This document shows positions 42,856-52,723 of a stretch of DNA of 64,000 nucleotides, piece by piece. A model generated the notes under the pieces. The model searched no databases. It worked only from the letters and a program-made list of their open reading frames with translations, and was not told the origin of the DNA. The position numbers were made by a program, and so were the translations under genes. Source of the stretch: Anaerosalibacter massiliensis (GTDB lineage Bacteria; Bacillota; Clostridia; Tissierellales; Sporanaerobacteraceae); the NCBI GenBank assembly GCA_000751555.1, contig CCEZ01000020.1, forward strand, positions 1 through 64,000. Direction: 5' to 3'. Numbering within the stretch: the stretch's first letter is position 1; each line of letters begins with the position of its first letter.

Positions 42856-43974
42856 TTGTTAAAAGAATTGTTAAGAGCATTTTTTCTAATATTTATTGCT
42901 GAAATGGGAGATAAAACTCAAATTATAGCTATGACTTTTGCCACTCAATACAAAGTGAAAGAAGTATTATTTGGAGTACTAATTGGAGTGTTTTTAAATC
43001 ATGGTATAGCCATTATCTTAGGGAAATATCTTTCAAAAGTAGTACCATTAGATTTAGTTCAAATTATGGCTGGAGTATTATTTGTTATATTTGGTATTCT
43101 AGCATTAAGAGTTGAAGAGGAAGAAGAAAGTGGATATTCTAAGAGAAACTTTAGTCCTATAATAACTGTAGCTTTAGCATTTTTTATAGGTGAATTAGGA
43201 GATAAGACTCAACTTACAGCTATGACTTTAGCTGCGGAAGGGAATTATCCTATATTTATTTTATTTGGAACTACATTAGGAATGTTAGGTACTAGTGGAT
43301 TAGGAATTTTTGTTGGCAGTAGGATAGGTGAAAAAATACCAGATATACTGATAAAAATAATATCATCTTCAGTATTTTTAATATTTGGTACTTTAAAATT
43401 GTTCCAGGTGTTACCAAAGGAGTACTTAACAGACTTAAATATAATAACTTATTTTGTTATACTATCAGCTATAATATTTATATCTATAAAGAAGCTAATA
43501 TATTTAAGGAAATCTGGTCAAAAATCAGCTATGAGGGAAGTAGCTGCTACATTATATACGCAAACCAAAGAGCTTAAAAAAGCAGTAGATGATATATGCT
43601 TAGGAGAAGAAACTTGTGGCATGTGTATGGGAGAAAAATGTATAATAGGATTTACAAAGGAAATACTGGAAAAGGCTAAAAAAGAAGAGTGCTATTATTT
43701 AGATGGAGATGTAGATTTTAATAAATTTATAAATAAAAGTTTTAATATAGATAAAGTAATAGAAGCATTGATATTGATAATAGATGATTATTTAAAATAT
43801 GGAATAGAAACTGATGAAAGGTTTGTAGTAAATAAGACTAGAAGAGCATTAGAATTAATAATCTTTAACAAAGATATACCTTTTAATGGAGATGTGCATA
43901 GTTATATAGAGAATATAGAAAAGGAAAACAAAGGTATTGGGGATATAATTAGAAAAAGAGTGTTAAATGACTAA
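42856..43974 (+). CDS. GDT1/TMEM165 (UPF0016) family manganese exporter with Cys-rich C-terminal domain
   Basis: Residues 1-215 are a GDT1-type cation transporter with six helices and two copies of the E-x-G-D-K-T signature (E16-T21 and E113-T118), the metal path. An extra cytosolic part of about 155 residues (217-372) is not typical of the family. It carries C248, C254, C257, C262 and C279 within CLGEETCGMCMGEKC and KEECYY, and then a helical section. The tail may sense or deliver metal (inference). Start TTG at 42856 follows AAAGGAGG. The manganese riboswitch upstream supports manganese as cargo. Confidence 0.9.
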   Translation: MLKELLRAFFLIFIAEMGDKTQIIAMTFATQYKVKEVLFGVLIGVFLNHGIAIILGKYLSKVVPLDLVQIMAGVLFVIFGILALRVEEEEESGYSKRNFSPIITVALAFFIGELGDKTQLTAMTLAAEGNYPIFILFGTTLGMLGTSGLGIFVGSRIGEKIPDILIKIISSSVFLIFGTLKLFQVLPKEYLTDLNIITYFVILSAIIFISIKKLIYLRKSGQKSAMREVAATLYTQTKELKKAVDDICLGEETCGMCMGEKCIIGFTKEILEKAKKEECYYLDGDVDFNKFINKSFNIDKVIEALILIIDDYLKYGIETDERFVVNKTRRALELIIFNKDIPFNGDVHSYIENIEKENKGIGDIIRKRVLND

Positions 43975-44081
43975 CAAGGTGAAATAAATAATATCAATAT
44001 ATAAATTGATAAAGTAAAACCTTTTCCCAAGGAAATCAAGAAATAATTAAAAAAAAATTAATAAAAAAATGAATAATAAAG

Positions 44082-44132
44082 TTGACCATTGGTCATTATA
44101 GTATTATAATAATAACTACTGACCGATGGTCA
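44082..44132 (+). promoter_or_regulatory. promoter with two TetR operator palindromes
   Basis: TTGACC (44082-44087), a 17-bp spacer and TATAAT (44105-44110) form the promoter. The palindromes TGACCATTGGTCA (44083-44095) and TGACCGATGGTCA (44120-44132) overlap the -35 box and lie just past the start point, centred 37 bp apart. This is a clear arrangement for repression by the TetR protein encoded next. Confidence 0.88.
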
Positions 44133-44166
44133 TTATTTGTTTTTGAGGAGGTGGATATATATTTAA

Positions 44167-44745
44167 ATGTCAAAGGTTCAAAAGAATAAAAAAGAGAAGG
44201 AAGATTCCCTTTATACTGCAGCCTATGATTTATTTACTACAAAAGGCATTCATAATACAGCAATAAGTGACATAGTTAAAAAAGCAGGAGTTGCCAAGGG
44301 AACTTTTTATCTTTATTTTAAGGATAAATACGATGTTTTAGATAAAATTATTCTTAATAAAAGTACTGAAATATTAAGTATTGCAATTAAAAAAACTAAT
44401 TCGGAGGAATTTTTAAATTTTGAGGGAAAACTTCTTTATTTTATAGATTATATTATTGAATACTTAAAAGAAAATAAATTGTTATTAAAATTAATTTATA
44501 AAGATCTTTCCTGGGGGGTTATAAAAAAAGCTTATAAAGACTATAAGGAAATAAATGAAATATTTGGAATGTTTGAAGAGGGGTTTAAAGATTCAAACTT
44601 GGATAAAGAGGATATTGAAAAAGTACTTTTCATGATTATAGAGCTTACAGGTTCAGTTTGCTATAACTGTATTGTCCTTAATGAACCAGCAGATATAGAC
44701 AAGATGAAGCCTATACTGTTTAATACGATAAAGAAAATAATATAA
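44167..44745 (+). CDS. TetR family transcriptional regulator
   Basis: A 192-residue repressor with an N-terminal TetR helix-turn-helix: LYTAAYDLFTTKGIHNTA, ISDIVKKAGVAKGTFYLYF, KDKYDVLDKI. The C-terminal ligand domain is divergent. It is the first gene of a three-gene unit with an MMPL transporter and a repeat protein. It probably represses its own promoter through the two TGACC-N3-GGTCA boxes just upstream. The inducing ligand is unknown; S. aureus FarR, controlling a lipid-exporting MMPL pump, is a functional parallel. Confidence 0.92.
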   Translation: MSKVQKNKKEKEDSLYTAAYDLFTTKGIHNTAISDIVKKAGVAKGTFYLYFKDKYDVLDKIILNKSTEILSIAIKKTNSEEFLNFEGKLLYFIDYIIEYLKENKLLLKLIYKDLSWGVIKKAYKDYKEINEIFGMFEEGFKDSNLDKEDIEKVLFMIIELTGSVCYNCIVLNEPADIDKMKPILFNTIKKII

Positions 44746-44765
44746 AAGATATGGGAGATGATTCT

Positions 44766-46874
44766 GTGAATAAATTTGGACTTTTTATAGCAAAGCATAG
44801 GAAATTAGTGCTTGTGTTTGCAACATTTTTATTGTTACCATCCTTATATGGAATGGCTAAGACAAAGATAAACTATGATATTTTAACCTATTTACCAAAA
44901 AAGTTAGAATCCGTTAAAGGGCAAGATATATTAAATAATGTATTTGAAAACTCGGGGACATCTTTTCTGGTTATAGAAAACATGGATTCAAAAGATGTAT
45001 CAAAGATAAAAAATAAAATTTCAGATGTAAAAGGTGTAGAAAAAGTTATATGGATTGATGATTTTGTAGATACTGCTATACCTAAAGAAATATTGCCAGA
45101 AGAATTGAAAAATACATTCTACAGAGAAAATTCCACCCTATTGATGATTCAATTTAGTGAAGAATCTTCTTCAGATGTTACACAAGATGCTATATCTGAA
45201 ATTAGGGGAGTATTAAATAAGCAATGTTTCTTAAGCGGAATGGCTGCAGTACTTAAAGATACTGTAGAATTAGCGGATAAACAAACACCAATATATGTAG
45301 GATTGGCTGTTGCATTAGCTGTAGTAGTATTATTACTAACATTAGAGTCAACTATAATACCCTTTGTAATACTTATAAGTATTGGATATGCTATAATGTA
45401 TAATTTTGGAACAAATATTATATTTGGAGAAATATCCTATATAACTAAATCTTTAGCGGCAGTATTGCAACTAGGAGTTACAATGGACTATTCTATTTTC
45501 TTACTTCACAGATTTGAAGAAGAAAGAAAAAAGGTAGATGATAAAGAACAAGCAATGGCAAATGCTGTTGAAAAAACTGCCTCATCCATTATGGGAAGTT
45601 CATTAACTACTATAGCGGGATTTTTAGCTATAGCATTTATGGAGCTTACTATTGGAAAAGACATAGGTTTTGTAATGGCTAAGGGAGTTTTTCTAGGAGT
45701 TATATCAGTTATAACAGTATTGCCAGCATTGATATTGTTCTTTGATAAATTAATTCATAGATTTAGTCACGGAACTGTACTTCCAGAATTTAATGGATTA
45801 TCTAAATTAGTAACTAAACATTATAAATTATTTATTATAATAGCTATATTAATATTCTTGCCAGCTTTTTATGGTGAGAGAAATAATGAAGTTTACTACA
45901 ATTTAGATGAATCATTGCCAAGAGATATGGATTCTATAGTAGGATTTTCTAAATTAAAAAATGAGTACAATATGATGACTACTCATATGATTTTAGTACC
46001 TAGTGATGTGCCAAGTCATAAGGTAAAAAATATGTTAGATGATATTGAAAAATTAGATGGTATAGAGAAAGTTATAGGATATGATAAATTTGTAGGACCT
46101 GGTATTCCAGAGAGTTTTATTCCGCAAGAGGTAAAAGATAAATTTGAACAAGGTGGCTATAAATTAGTACTTGTCAATTCTAGTTTTAAAGCTGCAACAG
46201 ATGAGGAGAATAAACAGGTAGAAGCTATTAATGAGATAACTAAGAAATATGATAGAAGGACTATAATCACAGGTGAAGGAGTATTAACAAAAGATTTGGT
46301 TAGTATTGCAGATGAAGATTTTAAACGTGTAAATATTACATCTATAATTGCAGTATTTTTCATTATACTTTTAGTATTTACATCTATATCAATTCCAATA
46401 TTTCTAGTATTGATAATAGAATTGGCTATATTTATAAACATGGCTGTACCATTCTATCTTAATCACTCAATACCATTTATTTCATCTATAGTTATTGGAT
46501 CAATACAATTAGGAGCTACAGTTGATTATGCTATACTTTTGACAACTAGGTTTAGAGAAGAAATAAATAATGGACATGATAAATTTGAAGCAATGGAGAT
46601 TTCAGTAAGAGAATCTGCCAAATCTATTGTTACTAGTGGTCTAACATTTTTTGGTTCTACAGTTGGAGTAGCAATTATATCAGATATGGAGATAGTTAAG
46701 AGTTTAAGTGCTATGATAGCTAGAGGAGCATTAATAAGTACAGGTGTTATACTATTTATTTTGCCAGGAATATTATTAGCTAGCGAATCATTTATAAGAG
46801 TTACATCTAAAAATTGGAGCAAAAGTTCTAAAGATACTGTTGAGAAAGGAAGGTTTATATATGAAAATAAATAA
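44766..46874 (+). CDS. MMPL/RND family transporter
   Basis: A 702-residue RND-superfamily transporter with two repeats. Each has a leading helix, an extracellular domain of about 150 residues, and a group of about five helices. The matching blocks are LAAVLQLGVTMDYSIFLLHR and GSIQLGATVDYAILLTTR, each with the conserved Asp that relays protons. MMPL members export lipids or amphiphiles. The GTG at 44766, behind GGGAGATG, is preferred over the ATG at 44751, which lacks a ribosome site. The end overlaps the next gene by 14 bp. Confidence 0.9.
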   Translation: MNKFGLFIAKHRKLVLVFATFLLLPSLYGMAKTKINYDILTYLPKKLESVKGQDILNNVFENSGTSFLVIENMDSKDVSKIKNKISDVKGVEKVIWIDDFVDTAIPKEILPEELKNTFYRENSTLLMIQFSEESSSDVTQDAISEIRGVLNKQCFLSGMAAVLKDTVELADKQTPIYVGLAVALAVVVLLLTLESTIIPFVILISIGYAIMYNFGTNIIFGEISYITKSLAAVLQLGVTMDYSIFLLHRFEEERKKVDDKEQAMANAVEKTASSIMGSSLTTIAGFLAIAFMELTIGKDIGFVMAKGVFLGVISVITVLPALILFFDKLIHRFSHGTVLPEFNGLSKLVTKHYKLFIIIAILIFLPAFYGERNNEVYYNLDESLPRDMDSIVGFSKLKNEYNMMTTHMILVPSDVPSHKVKNMLDDIEKLDGIEKVIGYDKFVGPGIPESFIPQEVKDKFEQGGYKLVLVNSSFKAATDEENKQVEAINEITKKYDRRTIITGEGVLTKDLVSIADEDFKRVNITSIIAVFFIILLVFTSISIPIFLVLIIELAIFINMAVPFYLNHSIPFISSIVIGSIQLGATVDYAILLTTRFREEINNGHDKFEAMEISVRESAKSIVTSGLTFFGSTVGVAIISDMEIVKSLSAMIARGALISTGVILFILPGILLASESFIRVTSKNWSKSSKDTVEKGRFIYENK

Positions 46875-49059
46875 TAAAATTATAAAAATATTAAGTATAG
46901 TAATGATTGTTGCTATGATAATACCTAGTTTTTCCTTTGCTGAAGGGAAAGTATCAAAAGAGGAAACTGTATATATAAATTTAAATGAGAAAGGAAAACC
47001 TATAGAAAAAACTTCTAGTATATGGTTACATTCAGATACATCTTTGGGGAAAGTGGAAGATAAAAGTACTTTAAAAGATATAAAAAATGTAAAAGGTGAA
47101 GAAGAACCAAATATAAATGGGGATAGAATAATATGGAATACCGATGAAAAAGATATATTTTATCAAGGAAAGTCTAACAAGGACTTACCCATAGATTTAA
47201 ACGTAAAATATTACTTAAATGGAAAAGAAATGAACCCTAAAGATATGGCAGGTAAATCAGGAAGAGTTAAAATTAATTTAGAAGTTAAAAATAAAGATAG
47301 TCATGTTATAAGCCTTAAAAATGGAAATAAAAAAACATTATATACACCATTTGCTACAGTAGTAGTTATGAATATGCCTTTAGATAAATTTGAAAATATA
47401 AATACTAATAATGGAAAAATAGTTTCTGATGGAAATAACCAAGTTTTAACTTATGTATCATTGCCAGGACTTGAAGAAAGTTTAGGTATAAGTAATAACG
47501 TAATAAATAGAGAAGATTATTTAGAAGTTAAAGCTGATGTTAAGGATTTTGAAATGAGTCCAATAGTTGTTACAACTACTAGTGAGGTTCCAGAAATAGA
47601 TGATTTAAAGGGTGCAGATGATATAGATAAATTAATTGATGGAATAGAAAAGATAAAAGATGCTAGTGAAAAGTTAAGTGAAGCTACAGGAAAGCTTTAT
47701 ACAGGTCAAGTAGATTTGAATAGTGGTATAGGTGAATTTATAAATGGAGTAGGCAAAGTAAATACAGGAGCTAATACTTTAAGAGATGGAACTAAACAAC
47801 TAAAAGATGGTGTAGATGCTTCATATAAAGGAAGTCAAGAAATAAGCAAAGGAGTAGGAGCATTATCCAAAGGTGCTAGTCAGTTAGGAAAGGGAACTCA
47901 ACAATTACAAAATGGTACAGAACTAAATCGTAAGGGTGCAAATGACCTATCAAATGGTCTTTCTCAACTTGATAATAAAGTAAAATATATGCCAAAACAA
48001 GCAGAAGACTTAGATAATGGCATGAAAGCAATAGTAGAAAAAACAGAAGAAATAAGTAAAGGTCAAAAACAACTAACAGAAGGGTTAGGCAAAAGTGTAG
48101 AAGGGTTAGAAAAAATTAAAGCAGGAAAACAAAAAGAATTAGAAATAATAGGAATGTTGTTAAAAGGAATGGATGGTTTAGATGCAGGAGTAGCAGGACT
48201 TGGAAAAGTACCAGGAGCTGCAGGTATTGCAGAAAAGCTTAGTGGGGGATTACAAAAACAAAGGATGGCATTAGAAGGTTTGCAAGGATCTGGCAATGAA
48301 CTTATAGAAGGTATAAACGAAGTAGAAAAAGGAATTAAAGAAGCTCAAGATGCATCAGGACAATTAAGTGAAGGATTAGGAAAAGTAAACAATGGACAAA
48401 AAGATATATCTGCTGGAACAGGTGAACTTAGGAAAGGTTCAAAGGTTTTAAAGGAGGCTACTAGCCAACTTAATGAAGGTGGAAAACAATTAGCTAAAGG
48501 TGCAAATGATTTAAATACAGGTGCCAGTCAAGCAAATAATGGTACAAAACAACTTTCCAATGGTTCAAAAGAATTATCCAATGGAGCAGGTCAATTAACT
48601 AATGGTCTAGGTCAACTAAATAATGGAGTAGGACAAATTTATAATGGGGCAGATGCTCTTTCTAAAGGAACAGGTGAACTTTCACAAAATGGCAATAAAT
48701 TGCAAGATGGTTCTAATCAATTAAAAGATGGAGCAAAACAATTAGATGAAGGCATGACAAAATTCCATAAGGAAGGAATATCTGAAATAAGTAAGAGAAT
48801 AGATGAAAGTGATCTTGATATAGATACTATAATGGAAACTAAAGATGAGCTAATAAATCTATCTAAAGAATATAAAAGCTTTACAGGTTTAAACGAAGAA
48901 ATGGATGGCAGTGTTAAATTTGTTATGAGAACTGAAGAAATAAAAGCTAAAGATAATGATGAAGAATCAGATATTGAAACTAAAAAGCAAGAAGGACAGA
49001 AAGAAAAAGGTGGATTTATTAACTGGATTAAAAACTTATTCAAGAAGAAAAATAAATAA
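46861..49059 (+). CDS. secreted XXXLXXG heptad-repeat protein
   Basis: The 732-residue protein starts with a signal peptide (basic MKINNKIIKIL, hydrophobic IVMIVAMIIPSFSF, then AEG). Residues 35-255 form a beta-rich domain. Residues 260-640 are an array of X-X-X-Leu-X-X-Gly repeats such as LSNGSKELSNGAGQLTNG. The end is basic (INWIKNLFKKKNK) and may touch the membrane. The start ATG at 46861 lies within the last codons of the MMPL gene, so translation is coupled. Probably a periplasm- or wall-side partner of the transporter (inference). It lacks the membrane helices of YhgE. Confidence 0.85.
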   Translation: MKINNKIIKILSIVMIVAMIIPSFSFAEGKVSKEETVYINLNEKGKPIEKTSSIWLHSDTSLGKVEDKSTLKDIKNVKGEEEPNINGDRIIWNTDEKDIFYQGKSNKDLPIDLNVKYYLNGKEMNPKDMAGKSGRVKINLEVKNKDSHVISLKNGNKKTLYTPFATVVVMNMPLDKFENINTNNGKIVSDGNNQVLTYVSLPGLEESLGISNNVINREDYLEVKADVKDFEMSPIVVTTTSEVPEIDDLKGADDIDKLIDGIEKIKDASEKLSEATGKLYTGQVDLNSGIGEFINGVGKVNTGANTLRDGTKQLKDGVDASYKGSQEISKGVGALSKGASQLGKGTQQLQNGTELNRKGANDLSNGLSQLDNKVKYMPKQAEDLDNGMKAIVEKTEEISKGQKQLTEGLGKSVEGLEKIKAGKQKELEIIGMLLKGMDGLDAGVAGLGKVPGAAGIAEKLSGGLQKQRMALEGLQGSGNELIEGINEVEKGIKEAQDASGQLSEGLGKVNNGQKDISAGTGELRKGSKVLKEATSQLNEGGKQLAKGANDLNTGASQANNGTKQLSNGSKELSNGAGQLTNGLGQLNNGVGQIYNGADALSKGTGELSQNGNKLQDGSNQLKDGAKQLDEGMTKFHKEGISEISKRIDESDLDIDTIMETKDELINLSKEYKSFTGLNEEMDGSVKFVMRTEEIKAKDNDEESDIETKKQEGQKEKGGFINWIKNLFKKKNK
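47630..48775 (+). repeat. XXXLXXG heptad-repeat coding array
   Basis: The translated stretch repeats the seven-residue unit X-X-X-Leu-X-X-Gly dozens of times, broken by a central helical part (about 48070-48330). At the DNA level copies vary (for example GGTCAATTAACTAATGGT and GGTCAACTAAATAATGGA), so the array is old or under selection against exact repeats. Confidence 0.8.
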
Positions 49060-49060
49060 T

Positions 49061-49096
49061 ATAAAATATCCTAGAGAATTCTCTAGGATATTTTAT
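49061..49096. terminator. terminator after the repeat-protein gene
   Basis: ATAAAATATCCTAGAG and CTCTAGGATATTTTAT form a perfect 16-bp stem around AATT. Confidence 0.85.
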
Positions 49097-49142
49097 ATTT
49101 TACAATAAATTTGTTGTATAATTATAATCTGGAGGTGCAAAT

Positions 49143-50315
49143 ATGATAAAAATAATAAAAAATGGAGAGGTTTATGCTCCAAATTATTTAGGAAAGAAAG
49201 ATATATTAATAGCTGGAGACAAGATAGGATTTATCAAGGAAAATATAACAGTACCAAGAAAATTTGTGGATATAGATATAATAGATGCTAGTGGGAATTA
49301 TATAGTTCCAGGTTTTATAGATTCCCATGTTCATATAACAGGAGGTGGAGGTGAGGGAAGTTTTAGGACTAGAACTCCTGAAATACAACTTACAGATATT
49401 ACTAAAGGTGGAGTAACAACTGTAATAGGAGTATTAGGTACTGATGGAACTACTAGAAGTATGGAGAATTTAATAGCTAAAGCAAGGGGGCTTGAAGAAG
49501 AGGGAATTACAACATATGTATATACTGGCTCTTACCAAGTTCCTGTTAGAACTTTAACTGGAAGTATACAAGATGATATTATATTAATTGACAAAATAAT
49601 AGGTGTTGGAGAAGTAGCCATGTCAGACCATCGTTCAAGTCAACCTACTGTAGAAGATTTTGCTAAGTTAGCATCAGAAGCGAGGGTGGGAGGGATACTA
49701 TCAGGTAAAGCAGGAGTAGTAAATATTCATGTAGGAGATGGAGAAAGAAAAATTGATTTTATTGAAAATATTGTAGAAAACACAGAAATACCTATAACAC
49801 AATTTTTACCAACACATATGAATAGGAATCAAAGTTTGTTTCAAAGATCTATTTCATATGCTAAAAAAGGTGGAATAGTTGATTTCACTACAAGTACTAA
49901 TAAAAAATTTCTAGAAGAGGGAGAAGTAAAATGCAGTAATGCTTTAAGAATTTTATTGGAACATGGGGTTAAGTCTAATAATATTACATTTTCATCAGAT
50001 GGACAAGGAAGTCTACCAGATTTTGATGAACATGGTAGATTTATAGGAATAGGCATAGGAAAAGTTACTTCACTATATAGTGAAGTAAGAGATGCTATAA
50101 TAAATGAAAATGTTCCAATAGATAAGGCTTTGAGTGTAATTACTGCAAATCCAGCTGATATATTAAAATTACCTATGAAGGGATATATTCAAAAGGGAAG
50201 AGATGCAGATATAGTATTATTAAATAAGGAAAATTTAAAGATTGAAAGTGTCATTGCTAAAGGTAAAATAATGATTTCTGAAGGTAAGCCAATAATTAAA
50301 GGTACTTTTGAATAA
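49143..50315 (+). CDS. iadA: beta-aspartyl (isoaspartyl) dipeptidase
   Basis: IadA splits isoaspartyl dipeptides left from damaged proteins. The 390-residue amidohydrolase has the metal-binding DSHVHITGGGGEGSF, ITKGGVTTVIGVLGTDG, SDHRSSQP, a GVVNIHVGDG block, FLPTHMNRN, and FSSDGQGSLP with the catalytic Asp. Start ATG follows TGGAGGTG. The gene after it is a transporter, 54 bp on, probably in the same transcript. Confidence 0.93.
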   Translation: MIKIIKNGEVYAPNYLGKKDILIAGDKIGFIKENITVPRKFVDIDIIDASGNYIVPGFIDSHVHITGGGGEGSFRTRTPEIQLTDITKGGVTTVIGVLGTDGTTRSMENLIAKARGLEEEGITTYVYTGSYQVPVRTLTGSIQDDIILIDKIIGVGEVAMSDHRSSQPTVEDFAKLASEARVGGILSGKAGVVNIHVGDGERKIDFIENIVENTEIPITQFLPTHMNRNQSLFQRSISYAKKGGIVDFTTSTNKKFLEEGEVKCSNALRILLEHGVKSNNITFSSDGQGSLPDFDEHGRFIGIGIGKVTSLYSEVRDAIINENVPIDKALSVITANPADILKLPMKGYIQKGRDADIVLLNKENLKIESVIAKGKIMISEGKPIIKGTFE

Positions 50316-50369
50316 AAATAGTTAAAGTTTTTTTATAACATATATTTATAAGAAAGTGAGGAATTATAA

Positions 50370-52040
50370 ATGAACAAGGAAATAAAGGAAAAGAAGGAAA
50401 AGAAGTCTATTAAAGTTCCAGATACTTATGTAATAATATTCTTTATAATATTATTAGCTACAATTTTAACCCATGTAATTCCTGTGGGAAGATTTGAAGT
50501 AATATATAAAGTGTATGATTCAAGCAACAATATTTTAACAGAGATTAAAGATGGGGAAAGTGATAGCTTTATAGTAGATGGAAAAGAATTTGTATTCGAT
50601 TCTACAGGAGAAGAGGAAGCTATTTTAATTCAGAAAGGTCAGGAAAAATCTATTGGTAGTATAGAAAAGACTAAAGCGAAAGCATTAGAATTTAATAAAT
50701 TTAGAATAGTTCAAGAGTATGGGAAGTTTTTAAATAGTGGAAAAAGGAATGGAATAAAGCTATTTAAAAGTGGAGGAGATATAGGATTTTTAAATTATAT
50801 GTTTGAAGGATTAGTAAAGGGTGATAAATGGGGTTCCGCTGTCGGTATAGTTGCATTTATATTAGTAGTTGGAGGGGCCTTTGGTATAATTTTAAAAACT
50901 GGAGCTGTAGAAGCAGCTATAGGGAATGTAATTTCTAAAACTCAAGGAAAGGAAATAGCTATAGTTCCAATATTATTCTTGCTTTTTTCCTTAGGTGGAG
51001 CAATATTTGGAATGGGTGAGGAAGCTATACCTTTTTCTATGATAATAGTTCCATTGGTTATAGCTATGGGATATGATGCTATTGTAGGTATAATGATAAC
51101 ATATGGTGCAACTCAAATTGGCTTTGCTACTTCATGGATGAATCCTTTTAGTATTGCTATAGCTCAAGGTATTGCTGGTATTCCTATTATGTCTGGAGCA
51201 GGATTTAGAATTTTTATGTATATTATATTTAATATATTGGGAATTGTATTTTTAACTATATATGCTAAGAAGATAAAGAAAGATCCAAAATTATCTGTGT
51301 CCTATAAATCTGATAGATATTATAGAGAAAATTTCAATCCTGAAGAAATAAGAAAAGTAGAGTTTAAGTTTGGAGATAGATTAGTAATTTTAACAATTTT
51401 TATAGGGATTATATGGATTATATGGGGAGTAACTAAACATGGATATTATATACCTGAAATAGCTACAATATTTTTTACAATAGGCTTAATATCAGGAATT
51501 ATAGGGACAATATTTAATTTAAATAATATGACTATAAATGATATTGCAGACTCTTTTAGAAAAGGAGCAAGTGATTTAGTGGGAGCTGCTTTAGTAGTTG
51601 GAATGGCTCAAGGAATTGTATTGATTTTAGGAGATTCTTCACCTTTTGTAGACTCAGTTTTAAATACTATATTATATGGAATGAGCAGAGTTCTCATAGG
51701 ATTGCCAACTGCTTTAACTGGATGGCTTATGTTTGTATTTCAATCTGTATTCAATTTCTTTGTAGTATCTGGTTCAGGACAAGCAGCTATAACTATGCCT
51801 CTTATGGCTCCTATTTCAGATATTGTAGGTTTAAATAAACAAATAGCTGTATTAGCTTTTCAATTAGGAGATGGGTTGACTAATTTGATTGTACCAACTT
51901 CTGGTTGCTTAATGGGTGTATTAGGGGTTGCAAGACTTGATTGGAATAAATGGGCTAAATTCCAAATTAAGTTTCAGTTATTTCTATTTATATTAGCTTC
52001 TATATTTGTTATTGCCGGTACTTTAGTAGGACTAAGTTAG
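50370..52040 (+). CDS. YfcC/DcuC-type transporter
   Basis: A 556-residue membrane protein with about 12 helices of the YfcC family (ion transporter superfamily). It begins with a charged tail and KVPDTYVIIFFIILLATILT then HVIPVGRFE. Conserved segments are GGAIFGMGEEAIPFSMI, ATSWMNPFSIAIAQGIAG, a VVSGSGQAAITMPLMAPISD block and GDGLTNLIVPTSGCLMG. A long soluble insert lies at about 45-140. The cargo is unknown; beside iadA, uptake of peptides, amino acids or dicarboxylates is plausible. Confidence 0.85.
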   Translation: MNKEIKEKKEKKSIKVPDTYVIIFFIILLATILTHVIPVGRFEVIYKVYDSSNNILTEIKDGESDSFIVDGKEFVFDSTGEEEAILIQKGQEKSIGSIEKTKAKALEFNKFRIVQEYGKFLNSGKRNGIKLFKSGGDIGFLNYMFEGLVKGDKWGSAVGIVAFILVVGGAFGIILKTGAVEAAIGNVISKTQGKEIAIVPILFLLFSLGGAIFGMGEEAIPFSMIIVPLVIAMGYDAIVGIMITYGATQIGFATSWMNPFSIAIAQGIAGIPIMSGAGFRIFMYIIFNILGIVFLTIYAKKIKKDPKLSVSYKSDRYYRENFNPEEIRKVEFKFGDRLVILTIFIGIIWIIWGVTKHGYYIPEIATIFFTIGLISGIIGTIFNLNNMTINDIADSFRKGASDLVGAALVVGMAQGIVLILGDSSPFVDSVLNTILYGMSRVLIGLPTALTGWLMFVFQSVFNFFVVSGSGQAAITMPLMAPISDIVGLNKQIAVLAFQLGDGLTNLIVPTSGCLMGVLGVARLDWNKWAKFQIKFQLFLFILASIFVIAGTLVGLS

Positions 52041-52061
52041 AATAATATAAAATTTTTATAT

Positions 52062-52088
52062 AAAGGTATGTTTAAAGTATACCTTTTT
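52062..52088 (+). terminator. terminator after the YfcC-type gene
   Basis: AAAGGTAT (52062-52069) pairs with ATACCTTT (52079-52086), and a T run covers the 3' side. Confidence 0.7.
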
Positions 52089-52142
52089 GGGAATATATAA
52101 TAATGAGATGATAATATAGAAAATTAGGAGGTAATATATACA

Positions 52143-52670
52143 ATGGAAAGATTAGTGGGAATGGAATCACCAAATTTTAAAATGAATGCAGTTACAGGTG
52201 ATGGTGAAGAATTTAAAACTGTAAGTTTAGATGATTATAAAGGTAAATGGCTTGTAATGTTTTTCTATCCAGCAGATTTTACATTTGTTTGCCCAACTGA
52301 AATTACAGGATATAGTGATAGATATGAAGATTTCAAAAAAGCAGGAGCAGAAGTTCTTGCAGTAAGTGTTGACAGTGAACACTCACATAAAGCTTGGATA
52401 AAAGGAGATTTAGGAAAAATTAAGTTTCCAATAGCTGCAGATATGACTAAAAAAGTAGCTAATGATTTTGGAATTTTAATTGAAGAGGATGGAGTAGCAC
52501 TAAGAGGTTTATTTATTATAGATCCTGAAGGAGTAGTTCGTTACTCTGTAGTACATGATCTTAATGTAGGTAGAAGTGTAGATGAAACATTAAGAGTATT
52601 GAAGGCATTGCAAACAGGTGGACTTTGCCCAATAGGTTGGGAAGAAGGAGAAGACTTATTAGAAGGATAA
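52143..52670 (+). CDS. 2-Cys peroxiredoxin (AhpC/Prx1 type)
   Basis: A 175-residue thiol peroxidase that removes hydrogen peroxide and organic peroxides. Peroxidatic C50 stands in FYPADFTFVCPTEI, and resolving C162 in GGLCPIGW. The length and both motifs fit a typical 2-Cys enzyme. Start ATG follows TAGGAGG, and a terminator follows. No reductase (AhpF) is adjacent, so electrons must come from elsewhere. Confidence 0.93.
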   Translation: MERLVGMESPNFKMNAVTGDGEEFKTVSLDDYKGKWLVMFFYPADFTFVCPTEITGYSDRYEDFKKAGAEVLAVSVDSEHSHKAWIKGDLGKIKFPIAADMTKKVANDFGILIEEDGVALRGLFIIDPEGVVRYSVVHDLNVGRSVDETLRVLKALQTGGLCPIGWEEGEDLLEG

Positions 52671-52691
52671 ACTTAAGTAGCAATAAATTTT

Positions 52692-52723
52692 AAATTAAGC
52701 GATCATATATGATCGCTTAATTT
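52692..52723. terminator. terminator after the peroxiredoxin gene
   Basis: AAATTAAGCGATC and GATCGCTTAATTT form a perfect 13-bp stem around ATATAT. Confidence 0.85.

Noticed and set aside
47630-48775. Possible DNA tandem repeat or CRISPR-like array
   Set aside because: Periodicity is at the protein level (heptads) with variable codons; there are no constant repeats with spacers.
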